Of a DNA stretch of 64,000 bases, positions 46,918-59,690 are shown in pieces. The number at the start of each line of letters is the position of its first letter. Positions within the stretch are counted from its first letter, which is position 1. The translations under genes were made by a program, and so were the position numbers. Source of the DNA: Macrotis lagotis (lineage: Eukaryota > Chordata > Mammalia > Peramelemorphia > Peramelidae); NCBI RefSeq assembly GCF_037893015.1, contig NC_133661.1, forward strand, positions 189,999,723 to 190,063,722, in the 5' to 3' direction. The notes under the pieces were generated by a model, which was given only the letters and a program-made list of their open reading frames with translations, ran no database searches and had not been told where the DNA came from.

Positions 46918-48034
46918 ATGAGCAAGTAGAGAAACAAAAGGAAGATTATTGAGAAATATTTTGCAAATGAGCCGAAGAAGGATCAAAATACTCAGTCTGA
47001 AGATGAGGAAGCACAAGCTCCTGCATCTAAAGACTCCAAGAAAAACAGAAATTGGGCTCAGGCTATGACAGAGCTCAAAAAAGACTTTGAAAATCAAATG
47101 AAGGAGTTGGAAGAAAAACTGGGAAAAGAAAGGAGAGAGATGCAGGAAAAACATGAAAATGAAGTCAGCAGCTTAGTCAAGGAAATCCAAAAAAAGTTGA
47201 AGAAAATAGCATGCTAAAAACCAGCTTAGGTCAAATGGACAAAACAGTTCAAAAAAGTTATTGAGGAGAAGAATGCTCTAAAAAGCAAAACTGGCCAGAT
47301 GGAAAAAGAGATGAGAAAACTCTCTGAGGAGAACAAATCCTTCAGACAAAGAATAGAATTCAGGGAGATTGATGAATTTACCAGAAATCAGGAATCAATA
47401 CTTCAAAACAAAAAAAATGAAAAATTAGAAGAAAATGTGAAATATCTCATTGAAAAAAACAACTGATAGGGAAAACAGACTTAGGAAAGATAATTTAAAA
47501 ATTATTAGAATACCTGAAAGTCATGATCAGGAAAAGAGCCTTGACATCATTTTCAAAGAATTACTACAGGAAAACTGCCCTGATATTCTAGAAGCAGAGG
47601 GCAAAATAGAAATGGAGAGAATCTACCCATCCCCCCGAGAAAGAGATCCCAAAAAACCAACCCCTAGGAATATTATAGCCAAGTTCCAGAACTCCCAAGT
47701 CAAAGAGAAAATATTACAAGCAGCCAGAAGGACACAGTTCAAATATCATGGAGCTGCAGTCAGGATCACACAGGACTTAGCAGCAACTACATTGGAAGCT
47801 CGTAGGGCTTGGAATATAATATACCAGAAGGCAAAAGAGCTTAGTAGAATGCAGCCAAGAATGAGCTACCCAGCAAGGCTGAATGTCCTCTTCCAGGGAA
47901 AAAGATGGACTTTCAATGAACCAGGGGAATTTCAAATGTTCCTTTTGGAATGGCCAGAGCTGAACAGAAGGTTTGATCTTCAGATACAAGACTCAGGTGA
48001 AGCATGGAGATTGGAGGAGGGGGGGGGGGAATGA
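46918..48034 (+). pseudogene. L1 ORF1 pseudogene (HAL1-like part)
   Basis: It encodes the chaperone-like RNA-binding protein of L1. The start ATG is followed at codon 4 by a TAG. The coiled-coil region (46960-47450) is frameshifted at least twice. The C-terminal half (47450-48034, 194 codons open) carries the RNA-recognition-type and C-terminal domains, with readable LRKDNLKIIRIPES and RNIIAKFQNSQVKEKILQAA blocks. The frame stays open only after the coiled coil, so the protein cannot be made as a whole. Confidence 0.85.
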
Positions 48035-49065
48035 GGGATTTAATGAGGATGAACTGCATGTATTCCTGCATAGAAAAATGACACTGATAATACTCATATG
48101 AACCTTCTCAGTTAATAGAGCAGGTAGAGAGAGCTTTTATAGTTGAAGCACAGGAGAAAGCTGAATTCGAAGATAAAATATGGTGTAAAAATGGAGTCAA
48201 TAGAAAAAAAGGGCAATGGAATGGGAGAAAGAAAAAGTAGAGGGGGAATAGTCCAAGATATTTCACATAAGATTTTTTTTTATTACAATGAGCTATTGCA
48301 ATGATATGGAAAGGGGGAGGCAAGGGGGAATGACGGAACCTTTGCTCTCATCAGAGATGGCTAGGAGAGGAAACAGCATATATACTCAATGGGGTATAGA
48401 CATCTGGAGTAAGAAGGAGAGGGGAGCAGGGGGAAGGGGTGGGGATGTGAATAAAGGAGGAGAGGATGGACCATGGGGTGACAGTGTTCAGATATAACAC
48501 ATTTTCTTTTTTACTTCTTGCAAGGGGCTGGGATTGGAAGGCCTGCCCAGGACCATGGGGCCAGGTGGATGCTGGGCTTAAGGGGTGGTATGCGGGCTCA
48601 GGGCTTCTTGGCCCAAGGACCAGGGATCTGTCTGCTGCACCAGTCAATGACCCTACAGCAGAGTCAGAGTGAAAGGAGAGAGAAAATAGAGTACATGGTA
48701 GTGGAGAAATAAGAAAGGAGGGAGTTGCAATCAGCAATGGCAATGGTGGAAAAATATGGAAGCAACTTTTGCCATGGACTTACCATAAAGAATGAGATCC
48801 ACCCATGACAGAGTTGTTGGTGTTGGAACAAAGACTCAAGCACATTTTTTGTTATTATTATTTGGGGGAGGGTGCAGGGCCAGTGGGGCTGGATGTCCTG
48901 CCTGGGGCCACATAGCAGGGTGATCTTTGAGTGTCTGGGGCCGGATTTGGACCCAGGTGCTCCTGGCTCAAGGGCCAATGCTCTGTCTGCCACTATTTTA
49001 TTTTATTTTGGGTCTTTTTTTCTTTTTTTTTTTTTTTTTTGGTTTTTGCAGGGCAGTGGGGATCG
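48035..49065 (+). mobile_element. HAL1-like 3' spacer with two SINE-like segments
   Basis: The spacer is homologous to the complement of 7420-8230 in the first HAL1-like element. It has GATATAACACATTTTCTTTT, a first SINE-like segment at 48512-48655, GAGTTGCAATCAGCAATGGCA, then a second SINE-like segment at 48880-49000 and a T-rich run. It is not part of standard L1. It gives several short spurious frames. Confidence 0.7.
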
Positions 49066-51240
49066 GGTGGAAAAATAGGGGAAGACAGAACTCTGCCTAA
49101 CTCTTTCTATGAAACCAATATGTTGCTGATACCTAAACCAGAAAGAAAACTATAGACCTATCTCCCTGATGGATATAGATGCAAAAATCCTAAATAAAAT
49201 CTTAGTAAAATGATTACAACAAGTTATCACTAGGATAATACATTTTGACCAAGTAGGATTAATTCCAGGAATGCTGGGTTGGTTCAATATTAGGAAAACT
49301 GTTAGTATAATCAATTATATCAACAACAAATCTATCAGAAATTATATGATCATCACAACAGATGCTGAAAAATCTTTTGACAAAATACAGCATCCATTCC
49401 TACTAAAAACACTAGAGAGTGTAGGAATAAATGGACTGTTTCTTAGAATAATAAGCAGTATCTCTCTGAAACCATCAACAAGCATTTTATTCAATGGGGA
49501 GAGGCCAGAGGCATTCCCAATAAGATCAGAGGTGAAACAAGGATGCCCATTATTACCACTACTATTCAATATCATATTATAAATGTTAGCTTCAGAAATT
49601 AGAGAAGAAAAAGAAATTGAAGAAATTAGAATTGAGAAGGAAGAGACAAAACTCTCACTCTTTGCAGATGACATGATGGTATACCTAGAGAATCCCAAGA
49701 AATCATCTAAAAAACTACTGGAAACAATTAGCAATTTTAGCAAAGTTGCAGGTTATAAAATAAACCCTCATAAATCCTCAACTTTTCTATATATGTCTAG
49801 CAAGAAACAGCAGGAAGAGCTAGAAAGAGAAATCCCATTCAAAGTAACCTCAGACAATGTAAAATGCTTGGGAGTCTATTTGCCAAGACAGACTCAGAAT
49901 CTTTTTGAAAACAATTATAAAACACTTCTCACACAAATTAAATCAGATTTAAATAACTGGGCAAATATCAACTGCTCATGGATAGGAAGAGCTAATATAA
50001 TAAAAAAAAAAACCAATTCTACCAAAACTGAACTACCTGTTTAGTGCCCTACCAATCAAAATTCCAAAAAATTGCTTTAATGAGTTAGAAAAAATTGTAA
50101 GTAAATTCATATGGAGAAATAAAAAAGTCAAGAATTTCCAGGGATTCAATGAAAAAAAGTGCAAAAGAAGGGGGCTTAACCCTACCTGATCTAAAATTAT
50201 ATTATAAAGCATCAGTCATCAAAACTGTCTGGTATTGGCTAAGAAATAGAATGGTGGACCAGTGGAATAAACTAGGTAGCAATAGCAGGAAATGATTATA
50301 GTAATCTGCTGTTTGATAAACCCAGAGTCCAGCTGTTGGGATGAAAACTCTCTCTTTGATAAAAACTGCCGGGAAAATTGGAAGTTAGTATGGAAGAAAC
50401 TTAGATTAGACCAACACCTCACACCCTATACCAAGAAAAGAACCAAATGGATACATGATTTAGACATAAAAAATACTATAAGCAAATTAGAAGATCAAGG
50501 ATTAGTTTACCTGTCAGATCTATGGAAAGGGAAGCAGTTTATGACTAAGGAAGAGATGGAGAACATCATTAAAAATAAACTAGATGATTTCAATTACATT
50601 AAATTAAAAAGCTTTTGCACAGACAAAATGACTGTAGCCAAGATAAAAAAAAAGTAGCAAATTGGGAAGCAATCTTTACAACTAATGTTTCTGACAAAGG
50701 ATTCATTCCTAAAATATACAGAGAACTGAGTCATATTTTTAAAAAAGCCATTCCCCAATTGACAAATGGTCAAAGGATATGTAAAATCAATTTACAGATG
50801 AGTAGATCAAACCAATCCATAGTCATATGAAAAATTGCTCTAAATAATCACTTATTAGAGAAATGCAAATTAAAGCTTCTCTGAGGTACCACCTTACACC
50901 TCTAAGACTGACCAATATAACCAGAAAGGATAATGATCATTGTTGGAAGGGTTGTGGGAAATCTGGGACACTATTACATTGTTGGTGGAACTGTGAACTC
51001 ATTCAACATTTCTGGAGAGAAATTTGGAACTACGCCCAAAGGGCAACAAAAATGTGCATGCCCTTTGATCCAGCAATACCACTACTGGGTCTATACCCTG
51101 ACGAGGTGATGAAAAAGAGTAAAAACATCACTTTAGAAAAAATATTCATAGCAGCCCTGTTTGTGGTGGCGAAGAATTGGAAATCAAGTAAATGTCCTTC
51201 AATTGGGGAATGGTTTAGCAAATTGTAATACATGTATGTC
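49066..51240 (+). pseudogene. L1 ORF2 pseudogene lacking the endonuclease domain
   Basis: It contains L1 reverse transcriptase and C-terminal region. Readable blocks in order are: [14 protein letters not shown] near 49100, DAEKSFDKIQHPF near 49360, KQGCPLLPLLFN near 49535, SLFADDMMVYLENP (active site) near 49650, GRANIIKK near 49985, and the cysteine-rich WKGCGKSGTLLHCWWNC near 50945 with FDPAIPLLGLYP after it. An in-frame TAA lies at 49580, and frame changes occur near 50010, 50280, 50640 and 50830. The N-terminal endonuclease and about the first 500 residues of ORF2 are absent. Confidence 0.85.
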
Positions 51241-51765
51241 ATGGAACATTATTGTCTATTAGAAGCCAGAAGGGAAAGGAAAGAAGGGAAGCCTGGAATC
51301 ATTTGCATCAACTGATGCTGAGTGAGATGAGCAGAACCAAAAAAAAAAAAAAAAAAACACACTGTACATCCTAACAGCAACATGGGGGCGATGATCAACC
51401 TTGATGGGCTCACTCATTCCATCAGTGCAACAATCAGGGACAATTTGGTGCTCTCTGCTCTGGAGAATACCACCTGTATCCAGAAAAACAATTGTGGAGT
51501 TTGAACAAAGACCAAGGATTTTTACCTTAAATTTAGGGGGAAAAAACTGATAACTTATTGTCTGATCTTGCTATCTCTTATACTTAATGTGTCTTCCTTA
51601 CACATATGATTTCTCACTCATCACACTCAATTTAGATCATTGTATACAGTGGAAAAAATGTAAAGACTGACAAATTGCCTTCTGTGGGGGGGTGGGGGGA
51701 GGGAAGTAAGATTAGGGAAAAAATTGTAAAACTCAAAATAAGTAAAATCTTTAATTAAAAAAATT
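51241..51765 (+). mobile_element. L1 3' UTR of the chimera
   Basis: CATTTGCATCAACTGATGCT, GCAACATGGGGGCGATGATC, a G-rich run near 51687 and the terminal AGTAAAATCTTTAATTAAAA are the same 3' UTR landmarks as at 17846-18300 and 28400-28857. Confidence 0.85.
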
Positions 51766-51769
51766 GATA

Positions 51770-53190
51770 TTCATAGACACACTGTTGGAAGTTGGAAGAT
51801 AAATACAGATACTTATAAAATACAGAACAACTCCAAGTCACCATGATTTTGTCTCTGAGCACAATAGCAATGTGGAGTCATTGTTATTAACCTCACCAGG
51901 TCTCTGTTCCTAAACTTTGCACTTGCATAATTTATTTCCCATTAACATATAAAATCAAAAAACATCTATTAAACACTTGCTAGTCACTATGCTAAATTCT
52001 GGGAATATTAAGACAAACAAAAAATATATAGTCCATGCCCCAAAGAAACTTCTATTCTAAAAGGGGAAGATAACACAAAATAAGATACTAACAGGAAAAG
52101 AAGGGCCTCCAGGGGCAACTCTCTATCTGTCTATAGACAGGATAACACAATAAAAATTAAAATAAATAATAGAAATATAAATAACTCAGATTTAAAATGA
52201 AGACAAATAATGTCATTTTAAGGAATGATGGGTCAAAGAAAAACCAGGGGGAAAAAATATACTAAATGATAGTGCAAAAATGAGGAAATATTCCAAAATA
52301 TATAGGATGCTCTCTTGACAAATAAAGCAATGTATAATTCAAGAGTATTCTTTGTCCATGACAAGCCATTAGCAACATATTGTGAAAATTACAATGCAAC
52401 TTAATTGAATATATAATCAGTTATAGTTTCATGAAAGCCTAATCTCCAAAAAGAGACACAAATATATGACATAGTTTCATTACTCAATAATAAGTGGACA
52501 AAGAATATTTATAATTAGTATGCCTTAAGCTGGTCAAAAAAAGAGAAGTTAAGTTTCCGTATATATCTATATATGGAGAGAGAGACATCAGAAAATTCAG
52601 AATATTAATTTTGTGGTTGCAAATTTCTATTGGCACAGTTGTTGCCCATTGATCATAGGACAATAAATTTACACTCAAAAGGGACCTTACTGAAGCAGGA
52701 AGCAGAGTCAATACTGTAAATTTTTGAGGTTTTTCTGCAGTGTGGAGGGTATTCTCCATTCTCTACATTTCCTAAACTACCTTGGATTTAAAGGTAGTTC
52801 AAAAATTCAAAGAATTCAAATTCCTACCCTTTGGAACAGAAAAGCTGTTGTATGTAGAATGCCACCCATGTGCAATGACTACTATCTTAACCACTCCTTG
52901 GGGACTGCCCCTATGACATACTCATTGGAAAATACTTAGAGCCAGATTCTAAAACACCCTCAAATACCACCACCATCACTCCCCTTGCCCTATCTGCTGG
53001 AAAGGTATTTGAATGAAGTTTCACAGAATTTTCCTCCCTTCCTTTTTCTTTCTTTCTTTCTTTTTTTTTTTTTTTTTTTTTTTGGCTTTTCCCCGTTTTG
53101 GAGAAGAGCTGGGCTTGCATGATTCTCTATCTATCTCCCTTTCTCTATCTCTCTCTTCCTGTATTTGTTTGCATTTTATCTCCCCCATTA
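51770..53190. other. Intergenic stretch without a recognised gene
   Basis: AT-rich DNA with no gene-like frame longer than about 90 codons. I see a (TATC)-type tract near 52560 and, at 53041-53082, a TTTC/poly(T) run. The remainder is unassigned. Confidence 0.5.
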
Positions 53191-53290
53191 GAATGTAAAC
53201 TCATTGAGCTCAGGATTCATCTTTAACCTCTTTTTTATATCTCTAGTACCTAGCACATAGGGGACACTGAATAAATCCTTAATGATTGAT
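53180..53290 (+). mobile_element. L2 3'-end fragment
   Basis: CCATTAGAATGTAAACTCATTG followed by CTAGTACCTAGCACATAGG and AATAAATCCTTAATGATTGAT is the last part of an L2 element in sense orientation. Confidence 0.6.
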
Positions 53291-53394
53291 AAAAATTGCT
53301 TTGTAAACCTTAAGGATGCATAAATACATCAGATATAAAAGAATAATATTGATAATTAATTTGTACTAATAAATCATGCAATAATTGCTATTAT

Positions 53395-53712
53395 TTTATG
53401 ATGATGATGATGAACCATTGTTCTAGAAAAAGACCATGACTTCAGGGAGGTCATGCAGCATGTGAATTGGATTTGGGTGAGGGAGTGCTATGCTTAGTCA
53501 CCAATCTCACTTTCTCCTCCAGAGTCATCTGCATCCAGTGGTCAGATATGAATCAGGATGAGTGGAGATGGCCCTAAATGAAAGGCAATCAGGATTAAAT
53601 GACTTGTCCAAGGTCACATAGCTAATAAGTGTCAAGTGTGTGAAGCTAGATTGAACTCAGTTCCTCCATACTTCAAGGCTGGTGCTCTAACCACTACACA
53701 ACCTAGTTTCCT
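53395..53712 (-). mobile_element. SINE with RTE-related 3' tail, antisense
   Basis: This is a second copy of the 42870 family. The tail complement GAAAAAGACCATGACTTCAG is on the left, and GACTTGTCCAAGGTCACATAG and the head complement CTCTAACCACTACACAACC are on the right. Confidence 0.7.
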
Positions 53713-54091
53713 ATATTTTTTAATGTTATTTACATGGCTGATATTCATATTATTTATTTTGCCATCTAAGATTAAAACAAAATCCTATGAAGTCTGAAGT
53801 TGCATCAAGGATGATTTTTCAGCACTGTATGATATTTATTTAATTTGAAAAGTCTGTATCATGGGTTAAATCCTCTAGAGAGTTTTTCTCTTGTATTGTC
53901 CATTAGTCACTAATAAACTTATTTTGTATGTGCATATTTTAAGGGAAGGAAAAAATAGATATACAATTACTTTAAATTAATATTTATAAATTTATTTTCA
54001 AATAGAAGGAACTATACCAAATGCCATGGGTATTAGGTAAAAATAAACAAGTCTGACCTCAAGGAGCTTATATTTTATCAGCAAATTCTGT

Positions 54092-54099
54092 ATCTCTCT

Positions 54100-54190
<91 letters not shown>
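54092..54190. repeat. (TC)n followed by (TA)n microsatellite
   Basis: A pure CT run (54110-54143) passes into a pure TA run (54144-54190). Frames rich in Arg/Glu or Tyr/Ile across it are artefacts. Confidence 0.95.
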
Positions 54191-54191
<1 letters not shown>

Positions 54192-54219
54192 AATATGAAT
54201 ATAAAGCAAATAAAGCTTG

Positions 54220-54610
54220 CCTTTATGATGTTTGAGGTCTGAAAAGTGGTTTTACATTTATTATCTCATTTGATCCTCATAATAATCTTTTTTTAAGGGT
54301 TGCAAAGCAGTGAGGTTGAGCAGCCTGCCCAAGGCCATACAGCTAGGTAATTATTAAGCATCTGAGGCTGGATTTGAACTCAGGTACACATCCAGGGCCG
54401 GTGCTCTATCCACTGTGCCACCTAGCCACCCCATCCTCATAATAATCTTGAAAAAGATATACTATTATTATATCATCATCATTTTATAGGTGAAGACCCT
54501 GAAGGCTGAGTGAATAGCCTGGAATCATAGTCAGTAAGAGTTTTAAGTAGGATTTGTAGGATTTGAACTTCTCTTCCTAATATCAAATCTGCCATGCCAT
54601 CCACTATGCC
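54220..54610 (-). mobile_element. MIR element, antisense, split by a SINE
   Basis: The left part holds GTTTTACATTTATTATCTCA and the right part holds CATTTTATAGGTGAAGACCC and GATTTGAACTTCTCTTCC. The SINE at 54290-54432 separates them. It gives a clear nested order of insertion. Confidence 0.65.
54290..54432 (-). mobile_element. Marsupial tRNA-derived SINE, antisense, inserted in a MIR
   Basis: This antisense copy ends with the head complement CCACCTAGCCACCCC. A 17-base target-site duplication, ATCCTCATAATAATCTT, occurs at 54273-54289 and 54433-54449. Confidence 0.95.
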
Positions 54611-56002
54611 TTGTATATAAATATATACAAAGTAAATACAAAATCTTTTCCTGGGGAGTGTGAAGAGAGAACTATTGGGAATGATAAGGAAAAGCTTTCT
54701 GCAGATGATGGCAACAATCTTTTCTTTTCCATTTTGTTATCATATAATCTCAAGAATTGGAGAAGACCTCAGAAGACATGCAGTCCTACCTATTTTGTGC
54801 AGGAACACTTTCTACATTATCAGAAAGTGGTCTTTCAGTCTTTGCTTTAAGATTTTTTTTTCCTTTTGGGGGAAGATCTACTATCTTTGAAGGCAATCTA
54901 TTACACTCTTGAATGACTTAGGAAGATTTTCCTTAAATAAACTTAAGCTTTCTACTATCTTTATCTATTTTTCTTAAATCTGTCCTCTGGAGCCATTCAT
55001 ATCATATTAATAAATCTTCCACTCAACAGCCCTTCCAACACCTGACAGTAACTATAATGTTGCATCTAATATGTTCTCTATACTAAACGCCCCTGGTTTC
55101 TTCAACTAGAGAATTAGGGAGCAATCACTGACATTGAAGGCTCTCTTAAGGAGCTCTTATATTTGGCAGCAAGGACGTCTTTAAATGAAAGACTGTGACA
55201 ACTCAGCAACCTCACTAGAAGAAAAGGGAAAAAACCCATATACAAGAATTAAATGTTGAACAATAGATTTATTAAATGATATTTATATAGTTCAGCAAGG
55301 TCTTAAGAGCATTGAAGACAGGATTAGATTGCTATGATTTTCAAAATTCATGTCCAGGTAGGATTGCTGGTAGGCACTGATAAAAAGTTTTCCTAGTTTT
55401 TCTTTTTTCATAGGGAAATTTCTTTCTCTGTATTGCATTAGAATTGTTACCTCCTTTTAGAAAATTCCAGTCTAAAAAAATAATAAATAAAATTAAAATT
55501 AAAAAAACGCTTAAAAAAAGAAAATTCCAGGATAATGACTGGTGGAGAGCAATGAGATGTCTGCTATTTCTTCTCCCTTTCATTCTGTTTGGAATCTCCA
55601 AGTTCAGAACCTGATTGAAGAAAATAAAAGAATAAATATTAATCATTTTCTGATTTACTCAAGGTTGCTAACAATGGGGATATTGAGGGTCTTATCCTTG
55701 ATAATATATTCTGTGTAGATATATTATGGGGTTATTATTGGGAAAAGTGAGAAAGACCTTAGCTGGGTATAATATCTGCAGATAATGATTATCCTTAAAT
55801 TATCTGGCAAATACCAAATGAATGATCCTGGTTTATTCTCTAAAGTGAAGATTTAGAGGCTGCACATAATAATATGGTTTGATGGTTAACAGATTGGTGT
55901 TTTCTTTAACTCTGATGTTCTAATGTTAACAATGAACATTTTATTACTTATTTATTTATTTAATTAATTTTATTTTATTTTAGGTTCTCCATTTTCTTTC
56001 TT

Positions 56003-56985
56003 TAATTGTTTTTTGAATTTTACAATTTTCCCCCCAATCTCTACACCCACCCCTACACCCACACCCCCACAGAAGGCAGTCTGATAGTCTTTACATTGTT
56101 TCCATGCTATACATTGATCAAAATTGAATGTGTTGAGAGAGAGAAATCATATCCTTAAGGAAAAAGTAAAATATAAGAGATAGCAAAATTACATAAGAGA
56201 CCTTTTAAAAAAAATTTAAAGGTAATAGTCTTTGGTCTTTCTTTAAGCTCCACAATTCTTTCTTTGGATATAGTCTGTATTCTCCATCACATATACCCTA
56301 AAATTGTCCCTGATTATTGCATTGATGAAATAAGCAACTCCATTAAGATTGATCATCAACCCCATATTGCTATTAGGGTGTACAATGTTCTACTGGCTCT
56401 ACTCATCTAGCTCAGCATCAGTTCATGCAAATCCTTCCAGTTTTCTCTGAATTCCCATCACTCTTGGATTCTAATAGAACAATGGTGTTACATAACATAC
56501 ATGTACCACAATTTGTTCAATCATTCCTTAATTGATGGACATTCACCAAATTTCCAGTTCTTTGCCACCACAGCTATGAATATTTTGATACAAGTGATGT
56601 CTTCAGGGTATAGACTCAGTAGGGGTATTGTTGAATCAAAGAGTATGCACATTTTTATTACCCTTTAGGTATAATTCCAAACTGCTCTCCAGGAAGGCTG
56701 GATGAGTTCAAAGTTCTACCAACAATGCATTAATATCCCAGATTTCCCACATCTCTTCCACCATCAATCACTGTATTGTCTGGTCATACTGGCCAGTCTG
56801 AGAGGTATGAGGTTGTACCTCAGAGATGTTTTAATTTGCATTTCTCTAATCAGTAAAGATTTAGAGCAATTTTTCAAGACTACAGATTGCTTTAATTTCC
56901 TCTTCTGTACATTGTCTCTGCATATCCTTTGACCATTTGGACATTTTATTTTTAATGAAAGTAAGAATGTCTTACTTTTCAATGA
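56003..56985 (-). mobile_element. L1 3' end, antisense, 5' truncated
   Basis: Read on the minus strand, it goes from the ORF2 C-terminal region (readable RDNVQKRKLK-type and MQIKTSLRYNLIPLRLASMT stretches at 56764-56982) through GTTTGCCATC-type and AACTGATGCTGAGC words. It ends in the 3' UTR CAGACTGCCTTCTGTGGGG near 56080 and an A-rich end near 56003. It is older and more mutated than the 46 kb copy. The flanks 54850-56000 and 57000-58230 show no recognised gene. Confidence 0.8.
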
Positions 56986-58239
56986 AATTTTAATTGATGT
57001 AATATACCATGCTATATACCATAAACTTATTTTATTTAATCTGACATTTCCATTTATTTTATTCTTTAAATGCTTCAGGAAGAAGTTTGGAATTTTGAAA
57101 GTATAACTTATTTTTATTAAAAAATGTGAAAGTTAAAAAAATTCTCAGTATTCAATTATAAAATTATTGTTTCAGAGTAGCTCAAGAAAAAATCAAAAAG
57201 GTCTTTTTCACATTTACTCCTTTCTTTTGCCTTGCTTTATTAACAACCTTTATTCTTGGTTACCTGGGAAAGATAGATTCCTAAGAGACTATATTCTTGG
57301 CCAAGCAATGTCAAGTTAACAATCTCAGTTTCTTTCCTCTAGTGCAGATAATTGGCTTTCTTTCTTATTATAGAAGCAATTTATTTATCTCTTAATACTT
57401 CTGGTCACTACACAAAGGAAAAGCTAAGATTTTGGAATTCCTCAGGCTTCTGGACAGTGCTACCATATCAAATTCAGAGATAGTATAGGTACATGAGAAA
57501 GACAAGAATAAATTATCCAGCATGAAGAACAGACTGATCATCGAATACTCTACATTACTACAATGAAGAGGTAATTCTAGTGATAAGGTTACTCATTGCA
57601 CAAGACAAATTGAGTAGACCATTTCTTCTGAGAGCATAGAATACAATGGATGTAGGGAAGCAGCAAGAATTGAAAATGGTAGTGGGAAGTTAGTGTGAAG
57701 GTTTTGAATTATTGAAAATGAAACATCCAAATACCTGATGGGAGATGTCTCAGGATTAAATGGTAAGAAAAGAAATTGACAATCAAATAAGAATTAGAAT
57801 TTCCCATTTCTCTTTATTTGAGAGAAAGTTAACATAGCAGAAAAAGAAGTCCTGAACTCAGGAAAACCTGTGTTCAAGTCCTTCCTCTGACACATACTAT
57901 GTTACCATGGGCAAATCAATTAATCTCTCAGTTCTCTAAGATCACAAATTGCTTTGGTTTTAGATACATTTATCACCTTATTTGGTTTTTGTTAAATTAA
58001 AAATGAATTATAAAAACTTAAGTTACCAAGGAGGGAGTGACTTGCATTGGTCAGAGTCCCTTCATTCAGAAGTTACCTATATTATTAACATCACAAGTTC
58101 AGTTCCAATTCCATAGTTACTGAAATTCTTCACTGATAAATCTGTCCTTTCCTATTCTCCTAGTGGATCATCTCAATTTTTTACTTTTCTCCTTAAACTT
58201 ATTCATTCTTCTCCTTGATTATGTCCATACTGAACTCTG

Positions 58240-58640
58240 AACTGTCCAGTTGACTAAAATCTGTTCCTCTCTCAATTTCCTACCATGTCAATTATCAGTT
58301 CTAGGCTATCCTTGCTATAATTTTATTTTTTCTCCTTTTCACAATCTCTAATATTGCTAAAGAAAACACAAAAATCGGAAGTCTGCATTTACAAAAATTC
58401 ATGCTACCTAAAATGAACTTGACACAATTCCAATTAGCACAAAGCTTTTATCTCTTAAAATTCTCTTTTGATTTATCCAATCTTTGTTCTAAACCTTTTT
58501 GATGTTTCCCACACTCTTAAACCTATCTATTCCCCCCCCCAAAAAACTTCAGTGGTTAATGACTTCTTATTTTATTGAAAAAAGTTCATATCATCTCTTG
58601 AGAACTTCCTAAGCTTCCTCTTCTTTGTCTGTCATTCAAC
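58240..58640 (+). mobile_element. Possible L2 fragment
   Basis: Pyrimidine-rich phrases such as CCTTTTTGATGTTTCCCACA and ACTTCAGTGGTTAATGACTT resemble the L2 ORF2 end, but the match is weak. Confidence 0.3.
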
Positions 58641-58894
58641 TCTGTTTGCTACTTCAAAATTGATTTATACCATTACTCTTTCTCATTTCTTACCCCCCCT
58701 CATCTCAGTGGAAAAGAGAGCCCTATTCCTTTATATCAACAAATAAATTTTTAAAAATTTATTAAACACTCTGTTCCAGCAACCATGTTAGGTGTTGGGG
58801 TTAAAAAAAGCAAAATATTACATGTTTCTCCTGCTATCACACCTGCTTTTGATCCATCCCTTCTCTTTTTATTGGTTGCTCCTTCTAATTGAAC

Positions 58895-59125
58895 CAGCTA
58901 CAATAAATAGAATTTTGGACCTCAAATTAGGAAGGCATGAGTTCAAATCTAACCCCAGACATTTGGTAGTAGTGTGGCTCTGGGTAAGACACTTAAGCTA
59001 TCTTTGCTTCAGTTTCCTCAGTTGGGAGATAATAACAGCATCTATCATAGAGGGTTGTTGTGAGGCTCAATTGAGATAATATTTGTAAAGTCTTAGCACA
59101 AGGGTCTGGCAAACAGTAGTTGCCA
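58895..59125 (+). mobile_element. MIR element, sense
   Basis: GGCATGAGTTCAAATCTAACC, GGGTAAGACACTTAAGC, the core TTGCTTCAGTTTCCTCAGTT and the 3' part AGGGTTGTTGTGAGGCTCAA are in MIR order. A short poorly matched head precedes it. Confidence 0.75.
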
Positions 59126-59319
59126 CATAAAACATATTCTCTTCCTTTCCCCTTTTCTCATCTCCAACTTTTCTTTGTTCCTTTTACTTTTCCTGAGAAA
59201 TGTCCTCTTTTGATCACATTCAATCATTGACATATATTGCCAACTTCTTCCTTTCACTATAAATCCCTACACTAGTACATTTTATTTCCATTCACTTTCC
59301 CAAATTGTGACTTATGGAT

Positions 59320-59690
59320 AGAAAAAAAGATCTAAGGGTCAGGTTGCATAGAACAATGGATAATAAGCTAAATAGTTTGGACATTTTCATTAAGCAAGAA
59401 GAAAAACAAGTCAAGATTTTTGAACAAGGGAGTAATATAAATAGAACTGCATTGGAAGATTTAATTGAGAGTAATCAGGAGGGATTGAAAAGAGGAAAGA
59501 CAGGAAGTGGAGAGACTGTTTAGGAGGTTATGGCAATAGTCTCTAGATGAATCTGGATGAGAGGGTATAAAGGTGTGAATTAGGTACAGATATTTGAGAG
59601 ATGAGTTTATAGAAGATAATTTGGTGGAATTATCTGTAGGCATAATGGGATATGGGTCTGAAGCTCAAGTGAAAAGTTAAGTCTAGAGAT
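59320..59690 (+). mobile_element. Ancient dispersed repeat, same family as 24460-26025
   Basis: GAACAAGGGAGTAATATAAA, GGAGGTTATGGCAATAGTCT and ATATTTGAGAGATGAGTTTAT follow the same word order as the 24 kb element. The family name is not known to me. It is non-coding. Confidence 0.4.

Larger units (their letters stand above)
46185..51765 (+). mobile_element. Chimeric element: HAL1-like 5' part joined to L1 RT/3' part
   Basis: From 46185 (GGAGCCAAGATGGCAAC) to about 49065 the order matches the HAL1-like element at 7266-10313: 5' UTR, ORF1, then a spacer with two SINE-like segments. At about 49065, after GTTTTTGCAGGGCAGTGGG, the HAL1 3' end is replaced by L1 ORF2 entering in the reverse-transcriptase fingers. 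ORF2 then runs to its end, the 3' UTR and AAAATCTTTAATT. The ORF2 endonuclease domain is missing. I find no convincing target-site duplication at the outer ends. It is dead by many frameshifts and stops. Confidence 0.75.
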
